8,015 nucleotides of DNA from Mollicutes bacterium (GTDB lineage: Bacteria > Bacillota_I > Bacilli_A > RF39 > UBA660): NCBI GenBank assembly GCA_012841465.1, contig DUUS01000073.1, positions 1-8,015 of the forward strand, in the 5' to 3' direction. This document shows positions 1 to 6,843 of the stretch, piece by piece (within the stretch, counting starts at the first letter, position 1; every line of letters begins with the position of its first letter). Below the pieces are notes generated by a model. That model did not search any database and had not been told where the DNA came from. It worked only from the letters and a program-made list of their open reading frames with translations. Made by a program: the position numbers and the translations under genes.

Positions 1-383
1 GGACCTTTTTCTACGCTATATCCCATACTAACAAATAGATCTTCTACTTCATTTATTACTAAAGTAAGAGGATGATCTGTTCCGGTTTTTATTTTAGTAC
101 TAGGAAGACTTATATCTAATTTTCCTTCTTCTAGTTTTTTCTCTTTTAATTCATTATTTATTTCTTCTTGTTTTTCTTCAAATAAATCATTAAATGTATT
201 TTTAAATTTATTTAAAAATATTCCTAGTTCTTTTTTCTCTTCTTTACTTAAGTCTTTCATACTTAAAGCTATTTCTGGTATAATTCCTTTTTTACCTAAG
301 TATTTAGTCTTTAAATCCATTAAAGCTTTTAAATCTGTTACTTCTTTAATATTAATCTTTAGTTCTTCAATTTTTTCTTCCAT
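1..383 (-). CDS. pheS: Phenylalanine-tRNA ligase alpha subunit, N-terminal part
   Basis: Partial gene; only the first 127 codons are inside the window and the gene continues past position 1. I translated it by hand from the ATG at 383-381, which is preceded by a strong ribosome site (GGAGGA, 392-387, four bases before the ATG). The protein begins MEEKIEELKINIKEV, has the charged antiparallel coiled-coil arm typical of the PheS N-terminus with the LGKKG motif at about residues 29-33, and reaches the start of the catalytic domain with GTDHPLTLVINEVEDLF (about residues 101-117), matching the family's G..HP.T.....I..IF pattern. PheS pairs with PheT to charge tRNA-Phe in the cytoplasm; pheT would be expected just outside the window. 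Regulation is shown by the T-box leader immediately upstream. Identification is secure even though the catalytic core is not seen. Confidence 0.95.
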   Translation of the reverse strand, partial: MEEKIEELKINIKEVTDLKALMDLKTKYLGKKGIIPEIALSMKDLSKEEKKELGIFLNKFKNTFNDLFEEKQEEINNELKEKKLEEGKLDISLPSTKIKTGTDHPLTLVINEVEDLFVSMGYSVEKG

Positions 384-396
384 ATTTCCTCCAAAT

Positions 397-450
397 AAAA
401 AATCATGTATAAGGACGGAGTTTTCCGTGGTACCACCTTATTTCATGATT
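397..450 (-). terminator. T-box-controlled intrinsic terminator before pheS
   Basis: The arm AATCATGAAATAAGG (450-436) pairs with CCTTATACATGATT (414-401), with one small asymmetry, and is followed by T6 (402-397). The intervening sequence is the T-box/antiterminator, so formation of this stem and of the antiterminator are mutually exclusive, as in other T-box leaders. Confidence 0.85.
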
Positions 451-602
451 TACATGCTCTCTAATTCTATAACGCTGAATTTGCGAATTCGTGCTCCTAC
501 ATTTGAATTTCATTAAATAAATTGCTTTGTAAGTATTCTCAGCTTTATACTTACTTTCTTTAAAGTTTTATTTAATTACTTAAGATGTAATCAATGCACG
601 CT
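397..602 (-). ncRNA. T-box riboswitch leader of pheS, Phe (UUC) specifier
   Basis: The leader RNA senses uncharged tRNA-Phe and controls termination before pheS. Stem I closes with CGTGC (600-596) against GCACG (494-490), then TACAT/ATGTA and ATTAAATAAA/TTTATTTAAT. The internal specifier loop carries AGTA on the 5' side and GAAATTCA on the 3' side, the known T-box S-turn arrangement, which places the specifier triplet TTC (Phe) at 507-505. A small CATG/CATG hairpin follows. The T-box itself reads AAGGTGGTACCACGG (439-425). Its bulge UGGU can pair with ACCA, fitting the A73 discriminator of tRNA-Phe. The antiterminator pairs AAGG and ACGG with CCGTCCTT (to 411). The competing terminator pairs 450-436 with 414-401 and ends in six T (402-397). 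Family assignment is from the conserved motif; structure was paired by eye. Confidence 0.95.
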
Positions 603-608
603 TAACTA

Positions 609-637
609 ATTCTAACAAAATGATTTTAGATAGTCAA
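609..637 (-). promoter_or_regulatory. Promoter of the pheS T-box transcript
   Basis: TTGACT (637-632), 17-bp spacer, TAGAAT (614-609). The predicted start near 602 falls just before the first strand of T-box stem I (600), giving a leader of about 220 nt. It begins only four bases beyond the poly-T of the preceding terminator (641). Confidence 0.85.
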
Positions 638-640
638 CAC

Positions 641-680
641 AAAAAAAGTGAGAAACATAAATTTAATCATGTTTCTCACT
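641..680 (-). terminator. Strong intrinsic terminator
   Basis: A perfect 12-bp stem (680-669 with 658-647), 10-nt loop, and T7 immediately after the stem (647-641). It ends transcripts coming from the carrier gene and/or the candidate small RNA, and insulates the pheS promoter that follows. Confidence 0.9.
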
Positions 681-713
681 ATTGCCAAGAAAGAAATTAA
701 TCATTTCTTGGCT
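641..713 (-). ncRNA. Candidate small structured RNA of ~73 nt (two hairpins)
   Basis: No known RNA family is recognised. The stretch has its own near-consensus promoter (TTGACT-17-TATATT, 748-720), whose predicted start (~713) lies at the foot of a perfect 9-bp hairpin (GCCAAGAAA 712-704 with TTTCTTGGC 692-684). Three unpaired bases follow, then a perfect 12-bp hairpin (AGTGAGAAACAT 680-669 with ATGTTTCTCACT 658-647) ending in seven T, an intrinsic terminator. Both hairpin loops contain GATTAA followed by T-rich sequence, a similarity not required by a terminator. No start codon with a ribosome site is seen. Alternatives: the hairpins may simply be the 3' end of the upstream carrier mRNA, or an extra attenuated leader of pheS. 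Existence as a separate RNA is inference. Confidence 0.5.
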
Positions 714-719
714 GAATTA

Positions 720-748
720 AATATATAACATATTCTTATAGAAGTCAA
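720..748 (-). promoter_or_regulatory. Promoter ahead of the tandem hairpins
   Basis: TTGACT (748-743), 17-bp spacer, TATATT (725-720) on the minus strand, in the 3' flank of the carrier gene. It shares its -35 hexamer with the pheS promoter. Predicted start about 713, about 70 nt before the terminator end. Confidence 0.65.
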
Positions 749-788
749 CTACTTTTTGCAAGTTTTTTGAAAAAAGTGTAATTTCTTT

Positions 789-2192
789 TTATTTAGTTAA
801 ATGAAATGTAAATATAGTAACTACAACAATCATTAAAACTAAGAACTTCCAGATATATTTAAACCAGTCTCTATAACTTATATTTAAGTATGATAGTCCA
901 ACAAGTAACATTGCTGATGCTGGAGTAATAAGTCCCATTATTCCATAAGTAGATTGCATTAATAAACTTGTTTCTTTAGCAACTGCACTATATGCACCAC
1001 TTATATAACTTCCGAATAATACAATAAAGTATTGATATTCAGAGCTGAATAACGCGGTTACAAGTCCAGCTAATGTTGCTAGTGCGGCATTGAAATCACT
1101 TACTCTAGTCATAATCCAATCAGTAATTGTTGGCAGAACTGGAAACATAAAGGCAAATTCTACTATTAAAAATGAAGCTAATATTAATACAGCAAATTTA
1201 GCTACTTTTTGAAGTCCTTCTCCAAAAGCTGTTAGATAATCATCAAAACTAATTTTGCATACTACTTTAATAACTAAAGTTATCATTACCATAACTATTA
1301 GTAAGTCTACCAGTTCCCATTTACCAAATGGCTCTACTCCACCTAAGATATATCCAAAAAGTGGTTCATCAAGTATTAGAAACTCTTTTATATTAGTGGT
1401 AATGTCACTAAAAATTGTAACATTAAATACTTGCTGCCATGGCATATAAGCTATAATACCAATAAGTGCAAATATACCAAATATAACTGCAACTGGCCAA
1501 GTTTTTTTACTTTTTGAAACTACTTTTGTTTCAAATAACTCTTTTGTTACTTCGGTATCTTTTTTACCTAGTTTTCTTTTTAAATAAGTTACATTTAAAA
1601 CACTAAATAGTATAAATGCAATCGCAAATATTGATAACTTATACCAAATTAAGTGATCATAAGTTACTGATAATTGTTTGATATTTTCACCAACAACTTG
1701 AGAACTATATACTGCTCCCATTATACCAATAAAAAGTGATCCAAAAGTAGTTGTAAAACCTGTCATTTTTGGTAATTTCATTTTTGACATAATACTTATA
1801 AAAAATGGTATAAATGTTACAACAACATAAATATCATTAATTATTGTAGTTAGTGCTGCTATTAAAAATGAAACAAGCAAAATAAATACTATTTCTACTC
1901 CTTTAAACTTTTTGGCAATATAACTTGTTATGTTTTGGTATCCTTTAGTTTTAGACAGTACTTGGTAAAATCCACCTAGAATAAATATAAATACTATCAT
2001 TACTGGAAAATAGAATATTCCTAGGACTCCATAGGTAAAGAAATCAAATATACCTACTCTAGTAATTTCCCTAGATACAAATTCTGTTCCATTATGATAA
2101 CCTTGTGGAATTAACCAAGTTATAAGTACTGCAAATAATACTAATATACCCGCTACTTTTAACAAATCATTTTTTTTAAAAAAATCTTTCAT
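789..2192 (-). CDS. DcuC/YfcC-type membrane carrier
   Basis: Predicted cytoplasmic-membrane transporter of 467 residues with about ten to twelve hydrophobic segments. The N-terminus MKDFFKKNDLLK is followed by a first membrane helix ending TWLIPQG, then an extracytoplasmic stretch with R.GIFDFF. This ITW(I/L)IP...R.G(L/I)FD pattern is what is seen in the C4-dicarboxylate anaerobic carrier/YfcC family, and the length is in the family's range. A charged cytoplasmic loop (KRKLGKKDTEVTKELFE) splits the protein into two halves, as in such carriers. The substrate cannot be read from sequence; relatives are linked to dicarboxylates, amino acids or basic peptides. The ATG at 2192 is preferred over an upstream one at 2237: it has a GGAGG site four bases before it, and the promoter -10 (2217-2212) lies between the two. 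It appears monocistronic, with its transcript probably ending at 641. Confidence 0.8.
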   Translation of the reverse strand: MKDFFKKNDLLKVAGILVLFAVLITWLIPQGYHNGTEFVSREITRVGIFDFFTYGVLGIFYFPVMIVFIFILGGFYQVLSKTKGYQNITSYIAKKFKGVEIVFILLVSFLIAALTTIINDIYVVVTFIPFFISIMSKMKLPKMTGFTTTFGSLFIGIMGAVYSSQVVGENIKQLSVTYDHLIWYKLSIFAIAFILFSVLNVTYLKRKLGKKDTEVTKELFETKVVSKSKKTWPVAVIFGIFALIGIIAYMPWQQVFNVTIFSDITTNIKEFLILDEPLFGYILGGVEPFGKWELVDLLIVMVMITLVIKVVCKISFDDYLTAFGEGLQKVAKFAVLILASFLIVEFAFMFPVLPTITDWIMTRVSDFNAALATLAGLVTALFSSEYQYFIVLFGSYISGAYSAVAKETSLLMQSTYGIMGLITPASAMLLVGLSYLNISYRDWFKYIWKFLVLMIVVVTIFTFHLTK

Positions 2193-2211
2193 TTTACCTC
2201 CTCTAAATAGA

Positions 2212-2220
2212 ATTATATCA
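2212..2220 (-). promoter_or_regulatory. Extended -10 promoter of the carrier gene
   Basis: TGATATAAT on the minus strand is a TGn extended -10 with perfect TATAAT (2217-2212). Upstream -35 candidates (TTGCTT with a 19-bp gap, or CTTTGA with 16) are poor, consistent with an extended -10 type. The start near 2205 leaves a leader of only about 13 nt, just containing the GGAGG ribosome site (2201-2197). Confidence 0.7.
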
Positions 2221-2261
2221 TAGTTTAAGTAATTCAAAGCAATAAATAGTGCTTTTAGTTT

Positions 2262-2286
2262 AAAAAAATCAGCAAACGCTGATTTT
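2262..2286 (-). terminator. Intrinsic terminator after the TasA-like gene
   Basis: The stem AAAATCAGC (2286-2278) pairs with GCTGATTTT (2273-2265) around a 4-nt loop, followed by T7 (2268-2262). It overlaps the stop codon of the gene (2287-2285) and separates it from the carrier promoter. Confidence 0.9.
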
Positions 2287-2863
2287 ATTCAATTCCTAGT
2301 ATTTGAACATATCCAGAAAAATTTTTGTTTTGTTCTTCATTTTGAATTACTCCAGAACTTGGAAAATGAATTTCTAAAGAATAACTATGTACTTTGTCTC
2401 CGCCAGTAGTAGCTCCAAATGTTCCTGAGCCAAGAAATATATCTTTCGCTCCTGTTTCTAAATCAATTAAATCAACAATATCAGGAACAGTGCTTCCACT
2501 TCCATCATCATTGGTACCTGTCATTCTATATTTTAAAACATTTGAAGAAAACGTATTTTCAGTAACTTTCAAGGTTAAAGTATAATTCATAGGTGCTACT
2601 GTAGTGTTATTACCTGTTACCGTAAAATCTTTTGTAGCAACTGGACCTGGTTTTGGAAAAGCTCCTTCCAAATTGATAATCTTTCCACCATCAAAGGCAA
2701 TTTGCATTATACCACCTTTTAAAGTAACGGTATCTTCCTCTTCAGAACCTTGTATTTCAGCTGTAAAGTAAGCATAAGTTACTGCCGCAGTTATTATTAA
2801 AAGAACAATACCAAATACAACAAAAGCACTTATTCTTCTTTCAGTTATTATATTGTTATCCAT
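2285..2863 (-). CDS. Small secreted TasA/camelysin-like protein, SipW-type signal
   Basis: 192 residues. Residues 1-11 are charged, 12-30 form a hydrophobic core, and this ends in AAVTYAYFTAEIQGS (about 25-39). That is the pattern of SipW-dependent signal peptides of TasA/CalY-type surface proteins, where a hydrophobic run ends in a small-aromatic A.FT motif. The rest is a Thr/Gly/Asn-rich, probably all-beta domain with no cysteine and no catalytic motif. TasA-type proteins form extracellular matrix fibres; whether this one does is not shown. No SipW peptidase gene is in the window. The start ATG has only a weak ribosome site (AAAGTTGAG). It lies 51 bp after lysS with no terminator between, so read-through from lysS is likely, and it ends in its own terminator. 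Family placement moderate, function unknown. Confidence 0.65.
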   Translation of the reverse strand: MDNNIITERRISAFVVFGIVLLIITAAVTYAYFTAEIQGSEEEDTVTLKGGIMQIAFDGGKIINLEGAFPKPGPVATKDFTVTGNNTTVAPMNYTLTLKVTENTFSSNVLKYRMTGTNDDGSGSTVPDIVDLIDLETGAKDIFLGSGTFGATTGGDKVHSYSLEIHFPSSGVIQNEEQNKNFSGYVQILGIE

Positions 2864-2914
2864 AAAACACTCAACTTTCTACTATATTTTGAGCATTTAT
2901 GAATAATTTATACT

Positions 2915-4390
2915 TTATTTATTTTTCATTGTAGGAAACAATATTACTTCCCTGATTGTACTAGTATTTGTAAATAACATAACTAGTCTGTCGATTCCAA
3001 TACCAAGTCCACCTGCTGGAGGCATACCATATTCAAGAGCCTCAACATAATCAAGATCCATTTCATTTGCTTCATCGTTTCCTAGTTCTCTTTCTTTCAT
3101 TTGTGATAAGAATCTTTCATATTGATCAAGCGGATCATTAAGCTCAGTAAAAGCATTAGCAAACTCATCTCCACCGATAAATAATTCAAATCTTTCAGTC
3201 CATCTTGGATCTTCACTTTTAGTAGCAAGCGGACTTATTTCAATTGGATGACCATATACAAAGGTAGGTTCTATTAATGTTTCTTCACAGTATTTTTCAA
3301 AGAATTCATTAACAATATGTCCATAACCATAGTGATCTTCAATTTCTATATTATGCTCTTTAGCAAGTTTTTTAGCATCTTCTAAAGACATATCTTCAAA
3401 AAAGTCAATTTTGGTTATTTCTTTTATTAATTCTACCATATGAACTTTTTTAAAATCTTTTTCTAAGTTTATTTCATTTTCTTGCCATTTAAATTTAAAG
3501 GTATCAAAGATATCTTTCGCGATTGTTTTAAAAATCTCTTCAGTTATATCCATCATATCTTCCATATCAGCATAAGCTTTATATAACTCAATAGTTGTAA
3601 ATTCAGGATTATGTGATCTATCCATTCCTTCGTTTCTAAATAATCTACCAATTTCATATACAGCATCCATACCACCTACCAGTAATCTTTTAAGAGGTAG
3701 CTCAGTTGCTATTCTTAGATACATATCTATATCAAGTGTATTATGATGAGTTATAAATGGTTTGGCTGATGCACCACCAAGTATAGTTTGTAGTACTGGT
3801 GTTTCTACTTCAACATATCCCTTAGTATCTAAAATATTTTGAATCTTTCTAATTATTTTAGGTCTAGTAAAAGCAATCTTTCTTGCTTCTTCATTCATTA
3901 TTAAATCAACATATCTTCTTCGATATCTTTCTTCTACATCAGTAAGACCATGAAACTTTTCAGGAAGTGGTCTTAGAGCTTTTACTAAATGAATATATTT
4001 GGTAGCCTTAACACTTAACTCTCCTGTATTAGTTCTTGTTACTGTTCCCTCAATTCCAATAATGTCTCCAATATCTGAGTCTTTATAAAGTTCATAGTTG
4101 TCTTCTCCGACATTATTTAGATTTATATAAATTTGAATTTGTCCATGTTTATCTAAAATATGCATAAAGCCAGCTTTACCACTTCTTCTTTTGGTCATGA
4201 TTCTACCAGCTATAATAACTTCTTCTTTTACTTCTTCTAACTCTTCTTTAGAATATGCGTCAAATTTCGTCTTTATTTCAAGTGAATCACTAGTAATATT
4301 AAACTTACTACCAAAAGGATTAATCCCCTTCTTCTTTAAGTTTTCTGCTTTCTCTCTTCTAACTAATTCTTGATCTGTAAATGTGCGCAT
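2915..4390 (-). CDS. lysS: Lysine-tRNA ligase, class II
   Basis: Charges tRNA-Lys with lysine using ATP, in the cytoplasm, as a homodimer. The 491 residues match the usual length of bacterial LysRS. An N-terminal helix (1-25) leads into an OB-fold anticodon-binding domain (about 57-140, including AGRIMTKRRSGKAGF and HILDKHGQIQIYI). The class II catalytic domain follows: motif 1 region around 176-200 ending YVEVETPVL, GGASAKPF at about 205-212, motif 2 FRNEGMDRSHNPEFTTIELY (251-270), and motif 3 GGLGIGIDRLVML (460-472). All key signatures are intact. The ATG at 4390 has a GAAGGAAG ribosome site and its own promoter just upstream, with a leader of about 17 nt; there is no room for a T-box, unlike pheS. 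The TasA-like gene follows downstream. Confidence 0.98.
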   Translation of the reverse strand: MRTFTDQELVRREKAENLKKKGINPFGSKFNITSDSLEIKTKFDAYSKEELEEVKEEVIIAGRIMTKRRSGKAGFMHILDKHGQIQIYINLNNVGEDNYELYKDSDIGDIIGIEGTVTRTNTGELSVKATKYIHLVKALRPLPEKFHGLTDVEERYRRRYVDLIMNEEARKIAFTRPKIIRKIQNILDTKGYVEVETPVLQTILGGASAKPFITHHNTLDIDMYLRIATELPLKRLLVGGMDAVYEIGRLFRNEGMDRSHNPEFTTIELYKAYADMEDMMDITEEIFKTIAKDIFDTFKFKWQENEINLEKDFKKVHMVELIKEITKIDFFEDMSLEDAKKLAKEHNIEIEDHYGYGHIVNEFFEKYCEETLIEPTFVYGHPIEISPLATKSEDPRWTERFELFIGGDEFANAFTELNDPLDQYERFLSQMKERELGNDEANEMDLDYVEALEYGMPPAGGLGIGIDRLVMLFTNTSTIREVILFPTMKNK

Positions 4391-4413
4391 AAATCTTCCT
4401 TCTTTCTTTAGTT

Positions 4414-4442
4414 AGTATACATTTATTTAAACTAAAAAGCAA
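4414..4442 (-). promoter_or_regulatory. lysS promoter
   Basis: TTGCTT (4442-4437), 17-bp spacer, TATACT (4419-4414), with the start near 4407. It lies back-to-back with the promoter of the ASCH gene; the two -35 regions are only about 10 bp apart. Confidence 0.8.
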
Positions 4443-4452
4443 CTTTAACCTA

Positions 4453-4481
4453 TGGTAATTCATTAATAAAGAAGGTATAAT
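4453..4481 (+). promoter_or_regulatory. Promoter of the ASCH gene
   Basis: Perfect -10 TATAAT (4476-4481) with a poor -35 TGGTAA (4453-4458) at 17 bp. The predicted start near 4488 gives a leader of about 19 nt containing the modest ribosome site GAAAGAG (4491-4497). Confidence 0.6.
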
Positions 4482-4506
4482 CTAAATATAGAAAGAGTTT
4501 GTTTAT

Positions 4507-4881
4507 ATGAAAGCAATAACATTAAAACAACCTTGGGCTACATTAATTGCTGAAGGATTAAAAGAATATGAATTTAGAAGCTGGAAAATTAACTACCGTG
4601 GTGAGATATTAATACATGCAGGAAAAACTGTTGATAAAGAAGCAATGGAAAGATTTAAACGCTTAGATTTAGAATATCCAAAATCAAGAATAGTTGCTAG
4701 AGTTATAATAAAGGACTGTATAAAGTTAAATGATAAAGAAAATAAAGCAATAATAAAAGAAAATCCTTTAATATATGGTGATATAAATAGAGATAGTTAT
4801 ACCTGGAAACTTAAATTAATTGAAAAAATATATAACAAAGAGGAAGTTTTAGGTAAACAAGGAATTTGGTATTATAATTGA
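4507..4881 (+). CDS. ASCH-domain protein (PUA-like, probable RNA binding)
   Basis: 124 residues, essentially one ASCH domain. The signature is at the N-terminus: ITLKQPWATLIAEGLKEYEFRSW (about 4-26), then YRGEILIHAGK (30-40), followed by a VARVIIKDC strand (63-71) and the C-terminal GKQGIWYY. The QPWA..I..G.K..E.RSW....RG...IHA.K arrangement is the classical ASCH pattern. ASCH domains share the PUA fold and are predicted to bind RNA or act on modified nucleosides; one relative (YqfB) hydrolyses N4-acetylcytidine. The exact activity here is not known. It is divergent from lysS and 51 bp upstream of the LemA-family gene on the same strand, with which it may be co-transcribed. A translation-linked role is possible but only suggested by position. 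The stop is TGA. Confidence 0.85.
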   Translation: MKAITLKQPWATLIAEGLKEYEFRSWKINYRGEILIHAGKTVDKEAMERFKRLDLEYPKSRIVARVIIKDCIKLNDKENKAIIKENPLIYGDINRDSYTWKLKLIEKIYNKEEVLGKQGIWYYN

Positions 4882-4932
4882 TTTTTTAAATTTGCTGTGA
4901 TAAAGTTAATCTAGTAAATAGAGGAGAACATA

Positions 4933-5481
4933 ATGAATGAATTTATAACAATAATTTTAACCTTAGTAATTTTAGCTGGAGTACTTGGCATTGTTTATGT
5001 CATGCTTTATAATAATCTTCAAGCTCATAAAATCAAAATAAATGAAGCAGAAAGCGTTATTGATGAGCTTTTAAGAAGTAAATATGATATTTTTATAAAA
5101 ATTAAAAAAATAATTCTTGATAATACTGATGTTAATAAAAAAGTATTTAAAGATTTAGATACTATTAAAGATAAAAACTTTTCTAGTTTTGATTTTGAAA
5201 GAAATCTTACTAATATAAATACTTTAATAGATCAAATTAAACTAGATTATTCTAAATTAAAAGATAATGAAGATTTTAGTGAAACTTACGAAGAAATTTA
5301 TAAATTAAATGAAAAACTAGAAGCTGCTAAATCTTTTTATAATAAATATACTAGCTTATTAAATAAGGCAATAAAAAAATTTCCATCAAACCTACTAGCA
5401 AGATTTCATAATATTGAAGTACAAACTTACTTTGATGGAAAAGATTTATTTGATGATAATATAGAAGATTTTAAATTATAA
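4933..5481 (+). CDS. LemA-family membrane-anchored coiled-coil protein
   Basis: 182 residues: an N-terminal membrane helix (about 5-27, ITIILTLVILAGVLGIVYVM) with a short exterior or cytoplasmic start, then a long helical, Lys/Glu-rich domain. LemA hallmarks are visible: YNNL after the helix, the heptad-like region INEAESVIDELLRSKYDIFIKI (about 37-58, the position of the family's AxxxIDxxLkRRyDLip), and the C-terminal EAAKSFYNKYTSLLNKAIKKFPSNLLARF (about 134-162) with a late YFDGKDLF. LemA proteins are single-span bundles of unresolved function. The start ATG is supported by GAGGAG seven bases upstream (4921-4926). It follows the ASCH gene and runs into pyrI tail to tail. More diverged than typical LemA, since the usual RR.DLIPNL motif is degenerate. 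Confidence 0.8.
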   Translation: MNEFITIILTLVILAGVLGIVYVMLYNNLQAHKIKINEAESVIDELLRSKYDIFIKIKKIILDNTDVNKKVFKDLDTIKDKNFSSFDFERNLTNINTLIDQIKLDYSKLKDNEDFSETYEEIYKLNEKLEAAKSFYNKYTSLLNKAIKKFPSNLLARFHNIEVQTYFDGKDLFDDNIEDFKL

Positions 5482-5907
5482 TTTATCAACAACTATAATA
5501 TCTTCACAATACTCACAAGAGTATTCTTTTTTTTCTTCATTTATTAAATTAAATTTATTAAATATATTATTTTCAACAGATGTAACACATCTTGGATTTT
5601 TACACTTAATTACATTATTAATTATCATTGGTATCTCAGGATTATACTTTTTTATAATCTTTTCTTTATCTATAATATTAATAGTAATATCAGTACTAAT
5701 AATACCTAAAATACTTAAATCAATATTAACATCATTTTCAATTTTAATAATATCTTTTTTACCCATTTTATTACTACAAACATTCATAATAAGAGCAACT
5801 GAATACTTAGCTTCTTCTAAATTTAAATAATCAAAGATAACCATCGCATAACCTGATGGGATATGATCAATTACTATTCCTTTTTTAATTCCTGTTATTG
5901 AAAGCAT
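5476..5907 (-). CDS. pyrI: Aspartate carbamoyltransferase regulatory subunit
   Basis: Allosteric chain of ATCase that binds nucleotides and links catalytic trimers. 143 residues against about 153 in Escherichia coli. The N-terminal allosteric domain shows GIKKGIVIDHIPSG (6-19) with the conserved VIDHIP, and MGKKDIIKIEN (48-58), the segment holding the nucleotide-site lysine. The C-terminal zinc domain has all four ligands in CKNPRC (102, 107) and CEYC (131, 134); each is offset exactly seven residues from the E. coli cysteines, so the fold should be intact. The start is seven bases after the pyrB stop, and its ribosome site GAGGT overlaps that stop, so translational coupling is likely. The gene's end overlaps the LemA gene's end by six bases. 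No terminator is seen after it. Confidence 0.95.
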   Translation of the reverse strand: MLSITGIKKGIVIDHIPSGYAMVIFDYLNLEEAKYSVALIMNVCSNKMGKKDIIKIENDVNIDLSILGIISTDITINIIDKEKIIKKYNPEIPMIINNVIKCKNPRCVTSVENNIFNKFNLINEEKKEYSCEYCEDIIVVDKL

Positions 5908-5914
5908 ATATACC

Positions 5915-6832
5915 TCACTTTATTCCTAAGAGTTTTAATATTAGAGCCATTCTTATATAAAGACCATATTTAGCTTGTTTAAAATAAACCGCTCTTTTAT
6001 CAAGATCTACTTCACTAGATATTTCATTATTTCTAGGAAGTGGATGCATTATAATAAGATCTTCCTTAGCACTTTTTAAAACTTCGTTATTTATTATAAA
6101 TTTATCTTTTAACTTAATATAATCTTCTTCATTAAAGAATCTTTCCTTCTGTACTCTAGTCATATATAAAACATCTAAATCTTTCATATTATCTAAATTA
6201 TCAGTCTCTATATATTTAATACCTTCTTTATCAAGTACTTTTATTATATAATCAGGAAGTCTTAATTTATCAGGTGATATAAAGACAAAACTAATATTTT
6301 TATATTTACATAGTACTTTAATTAAAGAATGAACAGTTCTTCCAAACTTTAAATCACCACATATTCCAATAACTAAATTATCAATCTTCTTTTTATAGTT
6401 ATAAATAGTATATAAATCAGTTAAAGTTTGGGTAGGATGATAATGAGCACCATCACCAGCATTAATTAAAGGAATATCAAGGACATTACTAGCAAGAATA
6501 GGAGCTCCTTCTTTAGGATGCCTAAGAACTATAAGGTCACTGTAGCACTCTACAGTTCTTACTGTATCAGTAATACTTTCTCCCTTAGCAACTGAACTTG
6601 AATTAAAGTCAGAAAAACCAACTACATCACCACCAAGTTTATGCATCGCAGCTTCAAAACTTAATCTTGTCCTTGTACTTGATTCAAAGAATAAGGTAGC
6701 TAAGATATAACCATTACAACTTTCCTTATAAGATTCCTTATTAATAATAATGTCATTTGCTAGTAAAAATAAATCATCAATTTCTTCAATACTTAAATCA
6801 TCCGGACATATAATACTTCTTCCTTTTAGCAT
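5915..6832 (-). CDS. pyrB: Aspartate carbamoyltransferase catalytic subunit
   Basis: Joins carbamoyl phosphate and aspartate, the committed step of pyrimidine synthesis, in the cytoplasm. From the ATG at 6832 the protein has 305 residues, the usual size, and STRTR falls at 52-56 as in E. coli. Active-site motifs are all present: FFESSTRTRLSFEAAMHKLGG, SSSVAKGES (carbamoyl-phosphate loop), VLRHPKEGA, AHYHPTQTLTDLYTI, GDLKFGRTVHSL, YMTRVQKERF and MHPLPR. An upstream in-frame TTG (6865) and ATG (6853) lie in the terminator and its poly-T, so they are not likely starts; GGTGG (four bases before the 6832 ATG) serves as ribosome site. Forms an operon with pyrI. The leader suggests control by attenuation. 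Confidence 0.97.
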   Translation of the reverse strand: MLKGRSIICPDDLSIEEIDDLFLLANDIIINKESYKESCNGYILATLFFESSTRTRLSFEAAMHKLGGDVVGFSDFNSSSVAKGESITDTVRTVECYSDLIVLRHPKEGAPILASNVLDIPLINAGDGAHYHPTQTLTDLYTIYNYKKKIDNLVIGICGDLKFGRTVHSLIKVLCKYKNISFVFISPDKLRLPDYIIKVLDKEGIKYIETDNLDNMKDLDVLYMTRVQKERFFNEEDYIKLKDKFIINNEVLKSAKEDLIIMHPLPRNNEISSEVDLDKRAVYFKQAKYGLYIRMALILKLLGIK

Positions 6833-6843
6833 AACTCCACCAT

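Noticed and set aside
1255..1449. Plus-strand reading frame inside the carrier gene
   Set aside because: Shadow of the minus-strand membrane protein, with no supporting start signals. The same applies to 2394-2585 inside the TasA-like gene and 4191-4373 inside lysS.
2193..2237. Longer start for the carrier (MNYLNYD...)
   Set aside because: The perfect extended -10 (2220-2212) lies inside this extension, and GGAGG precedes the ATG at 2192, so the shorter form is far more likely.
4391..4450. T-box or lysine riboswitch before lysS
   Set aside because: The promoter is only about 24 bases from the start codon, leaving no leader long enough for either.
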